A DNA stretch of 6,191 nucleotides from Proteobacteria bacterium UBA6729. GTDB lineage: Bacteria; Pseudomonadota; Gammaproteobacteria; Porifericomitales; Porifericomitaceae. Under the pieces are notes generated by a model. That model saw only the letters and a list, made by a program, of their open reading frames with translations, ran no database searches and was not told where the DNA came from. Position 1 is the first letter of the stretch. Each line of letters opens with the position of its first letter. The DNA lies in NCBI GenBank assembly GCA_002454015.1, contig DKIB01000017.1, positions 1,536-7,726 on the forward strand, read 5' to 3'. The position numbers were made by a program, and so were the translations under genes. Shown one piece after another: positions 5,926 through 6,191 of the stretch.

Positions 5926-6191
5926 ATGTCAACTCTTGATTTCAAAGGCAAACAAATCGTTTATGCGCATCATCTGGCCGTCCCACCAAGGACGCTTGAG
6001 ATTGATGCTGGAAAGTCCCTTCCGCTGAAAGGCAAAAAAGCTTCCCTTGATGGCGACCTGATCATCCACGGTGACAACCTGCACGCGCTCAAGGCATTGA
6101 TGCCCCGCTATGCCGCGCGCGTGAACTGCATTTACATTGACCCGCCTTACAACACCGGCAATGAAAAATGGCTATACAACGACAATGTCAA
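5926..6191 (+). CDS. Type III-like DNA methyltransferase (Mod), N-terminal fragment
   Basis: The first 88 codons of a gene that continues beyond the right edge. A TAA at 5920-5922 in the same frame makes ATG 5926 the first start; no strong ribosome binding site precedes it. MSTLDFKGKQIVYAHHL (1-17), LDGDLIIHGDNLHALKALMP (41-60) and VNCIYIDPPYNTGNEKW (66-82) are typical of the N-terminus of site-specific N6-adenine/N4-cytosine methyltransferases of the Type III Mod kind; DPPY (72-75) is catalytic motif IV, and its position ahead of the expected FxGxG motif I fits the beta class. GC is 133/266 (50%), below the operon to its left (39/60 in a moaE sample), suggesting acquisition by transfer. A Res helicase-nuclease partner would be expected downstream, outside the window. 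An orphan methyltransferase or another defence system using this enzyme type is possible. Confidence 0.87.
   Translation, partial: MSTLDFKGKQIVYAHHLAVPPRTLEIDAGKSLPLKGKKASLDGDLIIHGDNLHALKALMPRYAARVNCIYIDPPYNTGNEKWLYNDNV

Overview
The window looks like chromosomal DNA of a GC-rich (about 60-65% in the genes I hand-counted) proteobacterium, most likely a gammaproteobacterium. The reasons are a UbiG-type ubiquinone methyltransferase, MoaD/MoaE, SixA and a two-domain polyphosphate:AMP phosphotransferase that resembles the Pseudomonas type. Genus cannot be decided from this stretch.

Layout. (1) Bases 1-1886 read rightwards: the C-terminal part of a protein with a formylglycine-generating-enzyme-like (FGE-sulfatase/SUMF1) domain whose start lies outside the window, a 117-aa protein with one C-terminal membrane segment, and a UbiG-like SAM methyltransferase whose start overlaps the preceding gene. 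(2) Bases 1851-5443 read leftwards: a compact five-gene run in the order moaD, moaE, pqqB, pap (polyphosphate:AMP phosphotransferase), sixA. moaD/moaE and moaE/pqqB overlap by 4 nt (ATGA), pqqB/pap are 11 nt apart and pap/sixA 2 nt apart, so this is almost certainly one transcription unit. It runs into the 3' end of the ubiG-like gene, with which sixA overlaps tail to tail by 36 nt. (3) Bases 5444-5925 form a gene-free stretch that starts GC-rich and becomes AT-richer (about 47% GC over 5801-5920), with a good sigma-70-like promoter candidate pointing right. (4) From 5926 to the right edge is the first 88 codons of a Type III-like DNA methyltransferase (Mod) with a DPPY motif and about 50% GC, unlike its neighbours; this is probably the edge of a restriction-modification or defence insertion.

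How the genes may work together. MoaD and MoaE are the small and large subunits of molybdopterin synthase. PqqB is an enzyme of PQQ biosynthesis, but the run contains no other pqq gene and its usual N-terminal Cys-rich motif is altered. Pap makes ADP from AMP and polyphosphate, and SixA removes phosphate from phosphohistidine. The operon therefore joins cofactor synthesis with phosphate and energy metabolism; what functionally links them is not evident from the sequence. I found no tRNA, rRNA, CRISPR array or insertion sequence.
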